A stretch of 64,000 nucleotides of DNA from positions 1 to 64,000 of the forward strand of contig JBBDXJ010000270.1 in assembly GCA_040902445.1 (NCBI GenBank), given 5' to 3'. The notes under the pieces were generated by a model. The model saw nothing but the letters and a program-made list of their open reading frames with translations, searched no databases and was not told where the DNA came from. The first letter of the stretch is position 1. The number at the start of each line of letters is the position of its first letter. Origin of the DNA: Chryseosolibacter sp040902445 (GTDB lineage Bacteria; Bacteroidota; Bacteroidia; Cytophagales; Cyclobacteriaceae). Made by a program: the position numbers and the translations under genes. This document shows positions 1 through 9,401 of the stretch, one piece after another.

Positions 1-341
1 GAAGCCAAACGCTCTTGCTGATCCGGATTATCGGCCGTTAGTTTTATCAGGTCATTGAGATGCCGGGGAACCTCAGTAACAGCAGTAGTATAAGGCAGCA
101 GAAACGAGGAGTCTCCTGTAATTGTAAAACCCCTTTGACCGGTTTCAATACTGAGGGATATGGATAACACTTCCTGGGCATTGTATAGAACCTCACTTCC
201 GTGGGCTACCAATTCGCTTGTTTCCTGATATTGCCTGTTATAGGTGTATGAAATATAACTCAGAGCAATAAGCAGGGTTATCGTAAGAACAAATCCAATA
301 ATGATCTGGGTAATAAAATTGAATCTGAATTTATTTTCCAT
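1..341 (-). CDS. CHASE3-domain sensor protein, N-terminal part (probable sensor histidine kinase)
   Basis: The reading frame starts at an ATG on the minus strand (bases 341-339) and runs off the left edge, so only about 113 residues are visible. It begins with a short basic stretch and a strong hydrophobic segment (about residues 9-28) acting as a membrane anchor. An extracytoplasmic region follows, with the pattern IETGQRGFTITGD...FLLPY, which is characteristic of the CHASE3 sensory domain. In Bacteroidota such domains usually sit in front of a histidine kinase or response-regulator hybrid, but the catalytic part lies outside the window, so that is inference. It is divergent from the ABC gene at 850, with a 508-base spacer. 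Confidence 0.75.
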   Translation of the reverse strand, partial: MENKFRFNFITQIIIGFVLTITLLIALSYISYTYNRQYQETSELVAHGSEVLYNAQEVLSISLSIETGQRGFTITGDSSFLLPYTTAVTEVPRHLNDLIKLTADNPDQQERLA

Positions 342-849
342 AACAGCACCAGTCAGGTATTTTAACATATAGCTTAGAAACAAAATTACCACATGTTGCC
401 ACCCGGGCTACGCAGGTATATTAATAATTTATTAAAAAATATTCGTTACCGTGGGGCGAACGCCACCCCTAGGGGGTGAAATCGTTAAAAAAAAATGGTG
501 CGATGGTCTAAGATATAAAAATTACGCGGAGTTCACAAGAAAAAAGCTGTTTTTACCCGTAAGGGATGTACTTTAACACGGTTTTTAATAATTTTTACAT
601 GAAAGGTTGCGTGCGATTTTCCGGGAAAATTAACATCGCAACGTAGAGGCTCCCCCTTACTTTATGCGACATTTCACAAGATTTGAGTCTCGCCCGGATG
701 CATAAAACTTTCTTTCACGTGTAGGTTTTCAGGTATAAGGCTGTCACCAATCCCGCTGTTTAGGGATTAATATTGTTGATCAAAGTTTCTTCTTCCTGCG
801 ATGAGGACAGAAGACTTCAGGTCTGAGTTTATCCAAAATTTAGAGTGCC
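342..849. other. Divergent intergenic spacer, 508 bases
   Basis: No convincing gene lies between the CHASE3 gene and the ABC ATPase. The spacer is AT-rich and contains a short GC-rich dyad around 464-478 (CACCCC-TA-GGGGGTG) next to a second partial dyad (GGGGCG...CGCC) at 453-464. These could be a binding site or a short hairpin controlling the divergent genes. No classical promoter could be assigned with confidence. Confidence 0.4.
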
Positions 850-1764
850 ATGCAACTGATCATTCAGAACCTTAATAAAACGTATTCGAACGGCGTACAG
901 GCGTTGCGGGATGTTAATTTGACGATCTCCCAAGGCATGTTCGGTCTGCTCGGACCTAACGGCGCGGGGAAATCTTCTCTTATGCGAACGATCGCAACAC
1001 TGCAGGAAGCCGATAGCGGATCAATCTTTCTTGACAGCCTGGATGTGCTGGAAAATAAGGAACAGGTGCGCCGGATCCTTGGATATCTTCCGCAGGAATT
1101 CGGGGTCTATCCGAAGATCGATGCTGTTTCGCTATTAGACCATCTGGCTGTTTTGAAAGGCATAACACATTCCCGAGAAAGGAAGGACCTTGTAGAAACT
1201 TTATTGCAGAAAACCAACCTGTGGGCAGCACGCAAAAAAAATCTCGGAGGATTTTCCGGTGGGATGAAGCAGCGGTTTGGAATTGCACAGGCTCTTCTCG
1301 CCAGTCCGAAACTGATTATAGTCGATGAGCCTACCGCGGGACTTGACCCGGCCGAACGAAACCGGTTCTTAAACCTCTTATCCGAAATCGGAGAAAATAC
1401 GATCGTCATCCTGTCCACCCATATTGTCGAGGATGTAAAGGAATTATGCACCGATATGGCTATTATCAACAAAGGTCAGGTTGTCTATTCCGGCAGTCCG
1501 ATTGAAGCCATTAAAGAGATCTCAGGGAAAGTATGGAAAAAACGCGTTTCGAAACCGGAGATCGAAGGTCACAAAAAGCTGTACGATGTCCTCTCTGAAC
1601 GTCTCAGTGGCGGCATACCTGAACTAAAAGTTTTTAGTGGCATGCATCCTGGAAATGGTTTTGAACCTGTAGAAGCGGACCTGGAAGATGTTTACTTCAC
1701 CCAGGTATTTGCAAAACGGCGTGTGTCTCTTTCCCATGAGTTACCCATAAAGGTCCAGACATAA
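850..1764 (+). CDS. ABC transporter ATP-binding protein
   Basis: This 304-residue protein is a complete ABC ATPase. Visible motifs are Walker A (GPNGAGKS, residues 35-42), the Q-loop (PQ, 81-82), the signature FSGGMKQ (135-141), Walker B (LIIVDE, 155-160) and the H-loop histidine at 191. It has the usual CcmA/NatA-type domain plus a C-terminal extension of about 80 residues. Only one base separates its stop from the ATG of the permease/peptidase fusion, so the two are surely co-translated and form one transporter, with this subunit as the cytoplasmic motor. The substrate is unknown. Such ATPase-fusion pairs are common in Bacteroidota, but their function is not established. Confidence 0.95.
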   Translation: MQLIIQNLNKTYSNGVQALRDVNLTISQGMFGLLGPNGAGKSSLMRTIATLQEADSGSIFLDSLDVLENKEQVRRILGYLPQEFGVYPKIDAVSLLDHLAVLKGITHSRERKDLVETLLQKTNLWAARKKNLGGFSGGMKQRFGIAQALLASPKLIIVDEPTAGLDPAERNRFLNLLSEIGENTIVILSTHIVEDVKELCTDMAIINKGQVVYSGSPIEAIKEISGKVWKKRVSKPEIEGHKKLYDVLSERLSGGIPELKVFSGMHPGNGFEPVEADLEDVYFTQVFAKRRVSLSHELPIKVQT

Positions 1765-1765
1765 T

Positions 1766-4700
1766 ATGTTCAGGGAAATATTTCAGTTCGAATTAAAATA
1801 CCGCAGTAAAAGGGCCGCAACTTTTGTTTATTTCGGAATTATATTCCTGATAAGTTTCCTCGCAGTCACAACCGATGGTGTTAAGACCGGCGGGGCTATG
1901 GGCCAGATCAAGCAGAACGCTCCGTATGTGCTGACTATGCTCTCTGTTGTGTACTCCGTTTTCCTGTGCCTGGTCTCTTCGGCAATCATGGGTGTGGCGG
2001 TGCTCAGGGATTTCGAACACAACATGGAGGCGATTTTGTTCAGTACACCCATTAACAAGTTGTCCTATTTAATGGGGAGGTTCTGGGGGTCCTTCGTTGT
2101 TCTGGTTTTTATCGGCTCAGGCACATGGCTTGCTTTTTTGCTGGGCGACCTGATGTGGTGGCGTGATCAGAGCCAGCTTCTGCCTTTTAATTTCTGGAAT
2201 CACTTTCAGCCTTTCCTTTTATTCTGCGTACCGAACCTGTTCCTCGGCGGTTGCCTGCCCTTTATGAACGGTACGCTCTCCAGGAAACCCATTGCAATCT
2301 ATACCCAGGGAATTGCGCTGCTCGTATTGTACGTTGCGGGCCAGACCATGTTGAAGAATTTCGACCAGAAAAATATCGCGGCACTTATCGATCCCTTCGG
2401 CCTCCAGGCATTTATCTATGAAACGCAGTACTGGACTCCCGCCGAACGAAATCAGTTTCTCGTTCCCTTTACGGGTTATGTTTTATATAACCGGTTGATC
2501 TGGATGGGTGTCGGGTTTGTGGCGCTGGTGATCACATATCTGGGTTTCAGTTTTAACGTGGTTCGAAAAAGCCCTGTTAAAAGCAATGCTTCGGGAGAGA
2601 CTTTCAAAAGAATCGATGAGAATGCCGTGTCAATACCCGCCGCACAGCAACTATTTAACTATCGCACGGAATTGAAGCAGGTCATTCACATGGCGAAATT
2701 GTACTTCTTTTCGGTTGTAAGGGAAATCCCTTTCATGGGAATTGTGATCAGCGGATTATTGTTGTTAATACTGAAGTCCATCAACCTGGGCGAGATGTAT
2801 GGTACCAATTCCTATCCCACAACGTACCAGGTACTGAATTTGGTCACAGGGAGCTTCGGGTTGTTTTTCCTGATCGTCATTGTATTCTATTCGGGTGAAT
2901 TGTTATGGAAGGAGAAAAGCCTGAAAATCGACCTTATCATCGATGCAATGCCCGTTTCCAGTTTCAACGTCCTGGCTGCAAAATTTTTCGGGCTGGTGGC
3001 GATTTATGTGATGTTGCTGTTGCTGCTGATGCTTTGCGGAATGGCCATACAGGTAGCCTATGGGTACTATAGATTCGAACCCTCTGTATATCTCCGGACC
3101 CTTTTCACAGATACCCTCGGCGGGCTCATCCTCACAACATTCCTCTGTGTCTTCATCCAGGTTCTGGTTAACAATAAATTCCTGGGATATGTTGTGTGTG
3201 TGGCGTTTCTGTTCCTCAGCAGCCAGATTGACAAGATTGGCGTCGAACATGGAATGTTCCAATTCGCATCGGGAAAATTAGGCACTTTTTCCGATATGAA
3301 TGTTTACGGACATTTTGTATACCCTTTTACATGGTTTAAAACTTACTGGTTTGGGTTTTCTCTGTTATTATTCGCCATCGCCGTAATTTTTTGCGTGAGG
3401 GGCTCAGAGGAGGAACTTAACATCCGCTGGAAAGCCGGAAAGCAGCGGCTCAATCGAAAACTGGTCGCTTTTATTCTATGCGGTACGATACTGTTTCTGT
3501 CATCGGGTTTTTATATTTATTATAACACGAACGTCATTAACAGGTATCGCAACACCGATATGCAGAATGAAATGAGGGCGGACTATGAAAAAAAATATAA
3601 GGCGTTCGAAACACTTTTGCAACCGCGCATTGTTGAAACCAACGTACAGGTTGACATCTACCCGTCTGAACGCGACTTTACAGCGGAAGGCTATTACCAT
3701 CTCAGGAATAAGTCGGATCAACCGATAAAAGACCTGCATATACAGCAAAGTACCGATGATCACCTTATTATAGATTATGTGAAATTTGATGAAGCGGTAA
3801 CTTTAAAACAGGCAGATGATGTTTACCGGTACTATATCTATGAACTCGAAGAACCCCTTCAACCGGGAGATAGCGCGCGCATGGATTTTAAAGTTTCGTT
3901 TATTACAGAAGGATTTAAAGAAAAAAATTCCAGTACCCGGGTGATCTATAACGGGACATTTTTTAATAACGCAACATTCTTTCCTGCCATTGGCTACAAT
4001 ACGCACTATGAACTGGCCGAGGATGATGACCGCAAAGAACAGGACCTGGAAAAAAAGGAGCGCATGCTGGAAAGGAATGATTCCAGCGGAAAAATGATGA
4101 CCCTTTTCGGCGATGACGCCGACCATATCCGTTTTGAAGTTACCCTGAGTACATCTGCCGACCAGTTGGCAATCGCACCAGGCTACCTCCGTAAAGAATG
4201 GCAGGAAAATGACCGCAGGTATTTCCATTACAAAATGGACGTGCCCATGGCCAATTTTTACTCAATCGTGTCGGCGCGATACGCGGTGAAGCGCGATACG
4301 TGGAAAAATGTAAACCTGGAAATTTATTACCATCCCGGCCACGAATATAACCTCGACAGGATGATGCAGGCTATGAAGGACGCGCTCGAATATTATTCTG
4401 TCAATTTCAGTGACTACCAGTATTCGCAGATGCGCATCATGGAATTCCCCCGGTATGAATCTTTTGCCCAATCTTTTGCCAACACCATACCGTTCTCTGA
4501 AGGCATTGGCTTTATAACCAGGATCAAAGATCCTGGAAAGGATATTGACTACCCATATTATGTCACAGCCCATGAAGTTGCCCATCAATGGTGGGGCCAC
4601 CAGGTTATGCCCGCAGGAGTGAAGGGCAGTTCCATGATCTCGGAAAGTATGTCTCAGTACTCGGCCCTCATGGTTATGAAACATTCCTTCACACCGGAGA

Positions 4701-5356
4701 CGATGGAACGTTACCTGAAGTTCGAACTCGATGGTTATCTGAAGGGAAGAGCATCGGAAAGGAAAAAAGAGCAACCGCTTGAACTGGTTGAAGGGCAGGG
4801 CTATATTCACTACAACAAGGCCTCACTCGTCTTCTTTGCCCTGCAAGACTACATCGGCGAAGACAGTGTGAATGCCGCCTTCCGGCGATTTAACAAAGCC
4901 TGGCGCTTTAAGGATGGACCCTATCCCGTATCCTCCGACCTGTTAAGATGTATCCGCGAAGTTACTCCCGATAGTTTGCAGTATGTCATCCACGATATGT
5001 TTGAGACCATTACGTTATTCGAGAATAAGACCCTCGAAGCTGACTACGTTGAAAAAGACACATCTCTTTTCGAGGTGACTTTAATAGTTTCAGCAGAAAA
5101 AATGCGGGCCGACAGCCTGGGAACGGAAACGCCGACACCCATTGGTGACTGGATCGATATCGGAGTGTACTCGGAAACAGACGGAACGGAGAAATTGGTT
5201 TACCTGCTAAAGCATAGATTTACAAAAAAAGAGAACACTGTTGTCATCCAGGTCAGCCAGAAACCTTCAAGGGCGGGTATCGATCCTTTACATAAACTTA
5301 TTGATCGTCATTCGGATGATAATACCAGGACGGTCAGGAAAAAATTGGAGCGATAA
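1766..5356 (+). CDS. ABC-2 type permease fused to an M1-like (gluzincin) aminopeptidase domain
   Basis: The 1196-residue protein has two halves. The first 590 or so residues are a polytopic membrane region with two sets of about six hydrophobic segments, resembling two ABC-2 permease units. The rest is an extracytoplasmic M1-family-like peptidase. The zinc motif HEVAH falls at residues 936-940, followed by WWGH, and a third ligand glutamate (SES) at 960. The spacing from the second histidine to this glutamate is one residue longer than in classical M1 enzymes (19 rather than 18 intervening residues). Another plausible M1 feature is the FSEGIGF stretch upstream, in place of the usual GAMEN. 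The gene follows the ATPase by one base. The arrangement suggests a transporter that processes or senses peptides at the membrane, but no substrate is known. Confidence 0.93.
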   Translation: MFREIFQFELKYRSKRAATFVYFGIIFLISFLAVTTDGVKTGGAMGQIKQNAPYVLTMLSVVYSVFLCLVSSAIMGVAVLRDFEHNMEAILFSTPINKLSYLMGRFWGSFVVLVFIGSGTWLAFLLGDLMWWRDQSQLLPFNFWNHFQPFLLFCVPNLFLGGCLPFMNGTLSRKPIAIYTQGIALLVLYVAGQTMLKNFDQKNIAALIDPFGLQAFIYETQYWTPAERNQFLVPFTGYVLYNRLIWMGVGFVALVITYLGFSFNVVRKSPVKSNASGETFKRIDENAVSIPAAQQLFNYRTELKQVIHMAKLYFFSVVREIPFMGIVISGLLLLILKSINLGEMYGTNSYPTTYQVLNLVTGSFGLFFLIVIVFYSGELLWKEKSLKIDLIIDAMPVSSFNVLAAKFFGLVAIYVMLLLLLMLCGMAIQVAYGYYRFEPSVYLRTLFTDTLGGLILTTFLCVFIQVLVNNKFLGYVVCVAFLFLSSQIDKIGVEHGMFQFASGKLGTFSDMNVYGHFVYPFTWFKTYWFGFSLLLFAIAVIFCVRGSEEELNIRWKAGKQRLNRKLVAFILCGTILFLSSGFYIYYNTNVINRYRNTDMQNEMRADYEKKYKAFETLLQPRIVETNVQVDIYPSERDFTAEGYYHLRNKSDQPIKDLHIQQSTDDHLIIDYVKFDEAVTLKQADDVYRYYIYELEEPLQPGDSARMDFKVSFITEGFKEKNSSTRVIYNGTFFNNATFFPAIGYNTHYELAEDDDRKEQDLEKKERMLERNDSSGKMMTLFGDDADHIRFEVTLSTSADQLAIAPGYLRKEWQENDRRYFHYKMDVPMANFYSIVSARYAVKRDTWKNVNLEIYYHPGHEYNLDRMMQAMKDALEYYSVNFSDYQYSQMRIMEFPRYESFAQSFANTIPFSEGIGFITRIKDPGKDIDYPYYVTAHEVAHQWWGHQVMPAGVKGSSMISESMSQYSALMVMKHSFTPETMERYLKFELDGYLKGRASERKKEQPLELVEGQGYIHYNKASLVFFALQDYIGEDSVNAAFRRFNKAWRFKDGPYPVSSDLLRCIREVTPDSLQYVIHDMFETITLFENKTLEADYVEKDTSLFEVTLIVSAEKMRADSLGTETPTPIGDWIDIGVYSETDGTEKLVYLLKHRFTKKENTVVIQVSQKPSRAGIDPLHKLIDRHSDDNTRTVRKKLER

Positions 5357-5558
5357 CGGGTTTTCCAAAAATCCAGTTCCAACCGCTGAAATACTTCTAA
5401 ACCAGGCGGCAAAATTTAGACAGGCCGGATAACACCTGCTCAGATTTACCTCGGATGCCTTTAGTCATGCTGGCTGGTGAAAATATATTGGTCAAAAGAT
5501 GATGACGTTTGCTGGCAATAAACTTTCTCTTAATTTAATACGCTGACAGAATAGGTTG

Positions 5559-5765
5559 CTATTCCTTTGACCTATATTTCAAAAGGGTTAATTTCTTTCC
5601 TTGCTCCTGGTAAATACCAAGTGCGCCATCCTCTAATTCAAAGTATCCCTTATAAGATAAATGCCAGCGCTTAACACCTTTCGGTGTCTCCGAAGTACGG
5701 GAAATTTCATATTGCAAATGATAAAAAGAGACTGTCATTAATCTCAAAGGCCTGGATGTAATCAA
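5559..5765 (-). CDS. Small hypothetical protein, possibly a gene fragment
   Basis: A 68-residue frame with a credible protein-like composition (aromatic and charged residues alternating, e.g. WHLSYKGYFELEDGALGIYQ). It has no signal peptide and no recognised domain. The pattern looks like two or three beta strands from a larger beta-sheet protein. It stands alone between the M1 fusion gene and the alpha/beta hydrolase, with about 200-base spacers on both sides. It may be a true small gene or the C-terminal relic of a larger one, and I cannot decide which. Confidence 0.35.
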   Translation of the reverse strand: MITSRPLRLMTVSFYHLQYEISRTSETPKGVKRWHLSYKGYFELEDGALGIYQEQGKKLTLLKYRSKE

Positions 5766-5969
5766 TATTGTTTGTCGCTAATTCGAATTCGGCGAAAACC
5801 GTTTGGCTATAACATTGTGCACAAAAAATATGGCAAAAACGAAGTGTAAAGACTTTGTCATGGGATTATGGTCACATACGATAAAAATACTTGCATTTAA
5901 TCCTAATTTATAGAAAAATACGCGTTATGTTTTTGCGACTTGTGGAAGTTTGTGGAACCATCAGAATAT

Positions 5970-6740
5970 TTATTTTTTAGCAGACCATTTTACAACTGGG
6001 TCTATCCATTCCTTATGGCCTTTGTAGATAAAGCCATGACTGAGTCCTGTATGCAGGGTAATTTCCTCATAGCTTGAGATGCCTTTTCGTTTCTCTCCAC
6101 GGGAGTCCTCTTGGACAAAAATTTTAAAACAAGTTCCGTGCGGATCCGATGCTTCAATGATGGATAGGAAATGGCCATATAATTTCGTTGCTTCATAATC
6201 TTTGTAAGTTTCAGGCCAGCACCCTCCCATGATGACATATTTTAATTTATTGTTTTGCATTTTTTCAGATACCTGCAACACGACATTCCATCCGGCGGAG
6301 GCGCCGAGAATCAGTATGTTCTTTTCTATTACGCCCTTACTTAAAAGCGTATCGATCTGATGCCGTATTTTATTTGAGTACGTGGTGTCATCGATCCCTT
6401 GCTTTCTGTTTTCGCTGATCACATTAAATCCCCGGCTTCGCAGGGAATCTAATATGTTCAGGTACTCATAAGGTCCCCATTCTGGCATGGATTGATTAAT
6501 GGCATTATTTCCGAGCACGGTTACTACGCCGCCATGGAGATAAAACACGTACTTTTCGGATCTGCTGATCTTTTTTGGAAGTGTCTCACCGATCACCTGG
6601 CATTCAGCTGTAAGAGTGCCAGTCAACAATATGAAAGTGATATTTAAGAGAAGCATCGATAAACCTCTTCTGTTCATAAACGAATGAACCTTTTGCCTCA
6701 TAAGGACTCTTTTGGGAATAATGATTGTATGCTTCGTCAT
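5970..6740 (-). CDS. Secreted alpha/beta-hydrolase fold protein
   Basis: The protein has 256 residues from the first ATG. A better start is probably Met22 (base 6677), which gives a clean signal peptide (MNRRGLSMLLLNITF...). Alpha/beta-hydrolase landmarks are YLHGG (oxyanion loop, about 67-71), the nucleophile elbow GASAG with Ser148, and a C-terminal LSHGF with a likely catalytic His235. The acid is not certain (Asp199 is a candidate). The fold is short, without a lid domain, so a small ester or acyl substrate is plausible. It is a single minus-strand gene facing the plus-strand enzyme run downstream, next to decayed permease fragments. Confidence 0.75.
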   Translation of the reverse strand: MTKHTIIIPKRVLMRQKVHSFMNRRGLSMLLLNITFILLTGTLTAECQVIGETLPKKISRSEKYVFYLHGGVVTVLGNNAINQSMPEWGPYEYLNILDSLRSRGFNVISENRKQGIDDTTYSNKIRHQIDTLLSKGVIEKNILILGASAGWNVVLQVSEKMQNNKLKYVIMGGCWPETYKDYEATKLYGHFLSIIEASDPHGTCFKIFVQEDSRGEKRKGISSYEEITLHTGLSHGFIYKGHKEWIDPVVKWSAKK

Positions 6741-6861
6741 GGAAGATTACATCTGAGGTCCAGGGAATTCCGAAAGCAACCCAAGTTCTGAATAAAATGG
6801 CATATTAATCTTCGGAATGCCCCGGTTTATTTCCGAGCTCTTGAAAGCACTCTACTGCGTT

Positions 6862-7068
6862 TTATTTCAAGTTTCGCCTGAGTTCCCGTATGGAAAGAAT
6901 TCCAGGTGTAGTGAATCTTCTGTCAGCTTGTCGTTTCCCCGATATTTTCAATCGTTCGTTGTAGACTTCGATCAGGTCTCCTTCAATGTGATCCCTCAAC
7001 TTCGGGTGGCAGTACCACTGGAAGAAGCGGAGGAACAGGCGCGGTGGCATCGTTTGTTGAAATTTCAT
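6862..7068 (-). pseudogene. N-terminal remnant of an FtsX-like ABC permease
   Basis: The 68 residues begin with MKFQQTMPPRLFLRFFQWYC and continue with HPKLRDHIEGDLIEVY, which I recognise as the cytoplasmic prefix domain at the start of Bacteroidota FtsX/MacB-like permeases (normally near 800 residues). Homology stops just after ...KRQADRRF, and an unrelated short tail and stop follow. The membrane domains are absent, so this is a truncated relic. It lies 42 bases downstream of the C-terminal piece of another such permease, consistent with a former tandem array of these genes. Confidence 0.75.
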
Positions 7069-7110
7069 TTCGTTCCTTCGCGGCTCGTTGCCGAATTTCC
7101 AACCCCATAA

Positions 7111-7530
7111 TTACTCGGATCTTAAACTCTTCACCGGATTAACCAATGCGGCCCGTACACTTTGATAGCCGATCGTTAAAGACGCGATCAAAAATGTCGC
7201 CACAAGAGAAACCATCAAAATACCCGGACGAATGTCGATGTGGTAAGCAAATTCCTGCAACCACTGATTCATCACGTACCAGGCAAGCGGCGCTGCAATG
7301 ACAAAAGCAATTACGATAAGCAAGGTGAACTGGCGGAAAAAGAGCGCTACGATGGAATAAACTGATGCTCCCAAAACCTTGCGGATTCCAATCTCTTTCC
7401 TGCGTTGTGCGCCGATGAGGGATACCAATCCAAACAAACCGAGGCCACCGATCACAATGGCGATGCCGGAAAAAATCGTGATTCATACTGCGCGGAGGGA
7501 TCTATATTAAAGACCTTGCCTGGGATGGCA
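7111..7530 (-). pseudogene. C-terminal remnant of an FtsX-like ABC permease
   Basis: The stretch 7455-7111 encodes the last membrane domain of an FtsX-like permease: GLGLFGLVSLIGAQRRKEIG, then IRKVLGASV, two further hydrophobic segments and the usual ending NPVKSLRSE. The same frame reads a few residues further upstream (TIFSGIAIVIG) before an in-frame TGA near 7479. In a neighbouring frame bases about 7480-7530 encode GKVFNIDPSAQYES, which precedes this part in intact permeases. A frameshift or small deletion near 7470-7480 therefore joins the two, and the remaining N-terminal 700 or so residues are gone, cut by the GH39 gene region. Confidence 0.78.
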
Positions 7531-7586
7531 GCAAATGTGATTGAAACTCGGCATTTTACTTATCGGATATTTAACCTGTTAATAAT

Positions 7587-9182
7587 ATGTATCAGGGAAA
7601 TAATAACAGAACGTACAAGCGTATTTTTGGTTTCTTTATTTTATGCACACTTATCGCCGCCCGCCTTTATGCACAACCTGCAAATTACGAGATCAGTATT
7701 GATCTGAAGCAGGCGGGTAAACCATTGCGGCCTGTCTGGGCCTATTTTGGTTATGATGAGCCGAATTATACCTATATGAGAGATGGGAAAAAATTGCTGA
7801 GCGAATTAGCGGCGCTGAGTCCTGTTCCGGTTTATGTCAGAGCGCATAACCTTTTAACCTCCGGCGATGGAACGGCGGCCTTGAAATGGGGTTCTACGAA
7901 TGCTTACAGGGAAGATAAAAAAGGGAATCCTGTTTATACCTGGAGCATTGTTGACAGCATCATGGATACCTATATTAAAAGAGGAATGCGGCCAATAGTA
8001 GAGATTGGTTTTATGCCGGAAGCATTGTCGGTGAAACCTAAACCCTATCGCCATGACTGGAAGCCTGGTATGGATTATAATAGAGTATACACCGGTTGGG
8101 CTTATCCGCCAAAAGACTATAAGAAATGGGGCGACCTTATATATGAGTGGGTAAAACATTCTATGGCGCGCTATGGAAAAGACGAAGTAAAGACCTGGTG
8201 GTGGGAAGTCTGGAACGAACCCAATATCGGTTACTGGCAAGGTTCACAGGAAGAATATTTCAAGTTATACGATTACGCCGCAGATGGCGTCAGAAGAGCT
8301 TTTCCGGAGGCGCGTATCGGTGGACCTTCCACGACTGGACCGCGATGGGATAAGGCTGCCGCTTACCTGGAAAATTTTTTAAAACATTGTGCGGATGGCA
8401 AAAATTATGTAACCGGCAAAAAAGGATCGCCTCTGGATTTCATCAGCTTTCATGGAAAAGGAAGTCCGAAGGTGATAAATGGATATGTGCAAATGAACAT
8501 GGCTCCGCAGCTAAATGATGCCGCCAAAGGTTTTGAAATTATTACTTCGTCATCCTTCAAAGACCTTCCTTTACTCCTTACTGAGTTTGATCCGGAAGGT
8601 TGTGCGGCCTGCGGCATGACAACCAATCCGGAAAATGCTTATCGCAATGGCACCCTGTATTCCAGTTATACCGCTTCTTCCTTTGCCAGGCTCTATGATC
8701 TCGCAGACCGGTATAATGTAAATCTCGAAGGGGTCATTAGCTGGTCATTTGAATTTGAAGGGCAACCGTGGTTCAACGGTTTCAGAGACCTTGCCACCAA
8801 TGGTGTTGATAAGCCTGTGCTGAATGTTTTTCGAATGTTTGGCATGATGCAGGGCAACAGGCTCACAGTTATGAACAGGAAGGAAATATCATTAGACACT
8901 ATATTAAGAAATAGTGTACGTAGTAATGACGCGGATGTGCATGCGTTGGCGAGCGCTGATAATGGATCAGCATCCATTATGATTTGGAATTATCATGATG
9001 CTGATATCTCAAAAGAGGATGCATTGGTAAGATTGGTAATTAAAAATATTCCCGCCGGAAAAATTTTAATGAGCCATTACAGAATAGACAGGGATAACAG
9101 CAACTCCTATGAAGTCTGGAAGAAGATGGGTTCGCCGCAAAATGTGAGCGATGAACAATTTAAGCAACTTGAAAAAGCCTGA
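7587..9182 (+). CDS. GH39 beta-xylosidase-like glycosidase, ended early by an in-frame TGA
   Basis: A secreted TIM-barrel glycosidase of 531 residues with a signal segment (about residues 12-29, ending near LYA-QP). The GH39 acid/base motif WWEVWNEPN places the catalytic Glu at 211, and LLLTEFDPEG places the nucleophile Glu at 333. Both match the spacing expected in clan A retaining enzymes. GH39 members act on beta-xylosides or related glycosides, and a xylan or glycan side-chain role is inferred. The frame ends at TGA 9180-9182, but translation in the same frame continues without another stop to TAG 9294-9296 and encodes a typical GH39 C-terminus (...LPSQGVSLLRLTYD). The gene has thus acquired one nonsense codon and would be about 569 residues if read through. 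The missing C-terminal strands complete the accessory beta-sandwich, so the product may be unstable. Confidence 0.88.
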   Translation: MYQGNNNRTYKRIFGFFILCTLIAARLYAQPANYEISIDLKQAGKPLRPVWAYFGYDEPNYTYMRDGKKLLSELAALSPVPVYVRAHNLLTSGDGTAALKWGSTNAYREDKKGNPVYTWSIVDSIMDTYIKRGMRPIVEIGFMPEALSVKPKPYRHDWKPGMDYNRVYTGWAYPPKDYKKWGDLIYEWVKHSMARYGKDEVKTWWWEVWNEPNIGYWQGSQEEYFKLYDYAADGVRRAFPEARIGGPSTTGPRWDKAAAYLENFLKHCADGKNYVTGKKGSPLDFISFHGKGSPKVINGYVQMNMAPQLNDAAKGFEIITSSSFKDLPLLLTEFDPEGCAACGMTTNPENAYRNGTLYSSYTASSFARLYDLADRYNVNLEGVISWSFEFEGQPWFNGFRDLATNGVDKPVLNVFRMFGMMQGNRLTVMNRKEISLDTILRNSVRSNDADVHALASADNGSASIMIWNYHDADISKEDALVRLVIKNIPAGKILMSHYRIDRDNSNSYEVWKKMGSPQNVSDEQFKQLEKA

Positions 9183-9401
9183 CAGCTGGGATTATTACAT
9201 GCACCGCAATGGATAACAACTTCGGCAGCGGAAACCGTTTTACAGTTTTCATTACCATCACAAGGGGTTTCACTTTTGCGTTTAACTTATGATTAGGCAC
9301 TTATTTAAATTTTTTACGCGATATCCGTTTCTTTCCGGATCCGGCGATTTCCAATGATCCTTGTATTATCTTTACGAAAGTTTCGGAAAAGATTATTGGA
9401 T

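Noticed and set aside
980..1472. Two open frames on the minus strand inside the ABC ATPase gene
   Set aside because: They overlap a gene with clear motifs and have no recognisable domains or signals.
7139..7486. A 115-codon frame overlapping the permease remnant
   Set aside because: It is another frame of the permease C-terminus, and the real family sequence is in the neighbouring frame.
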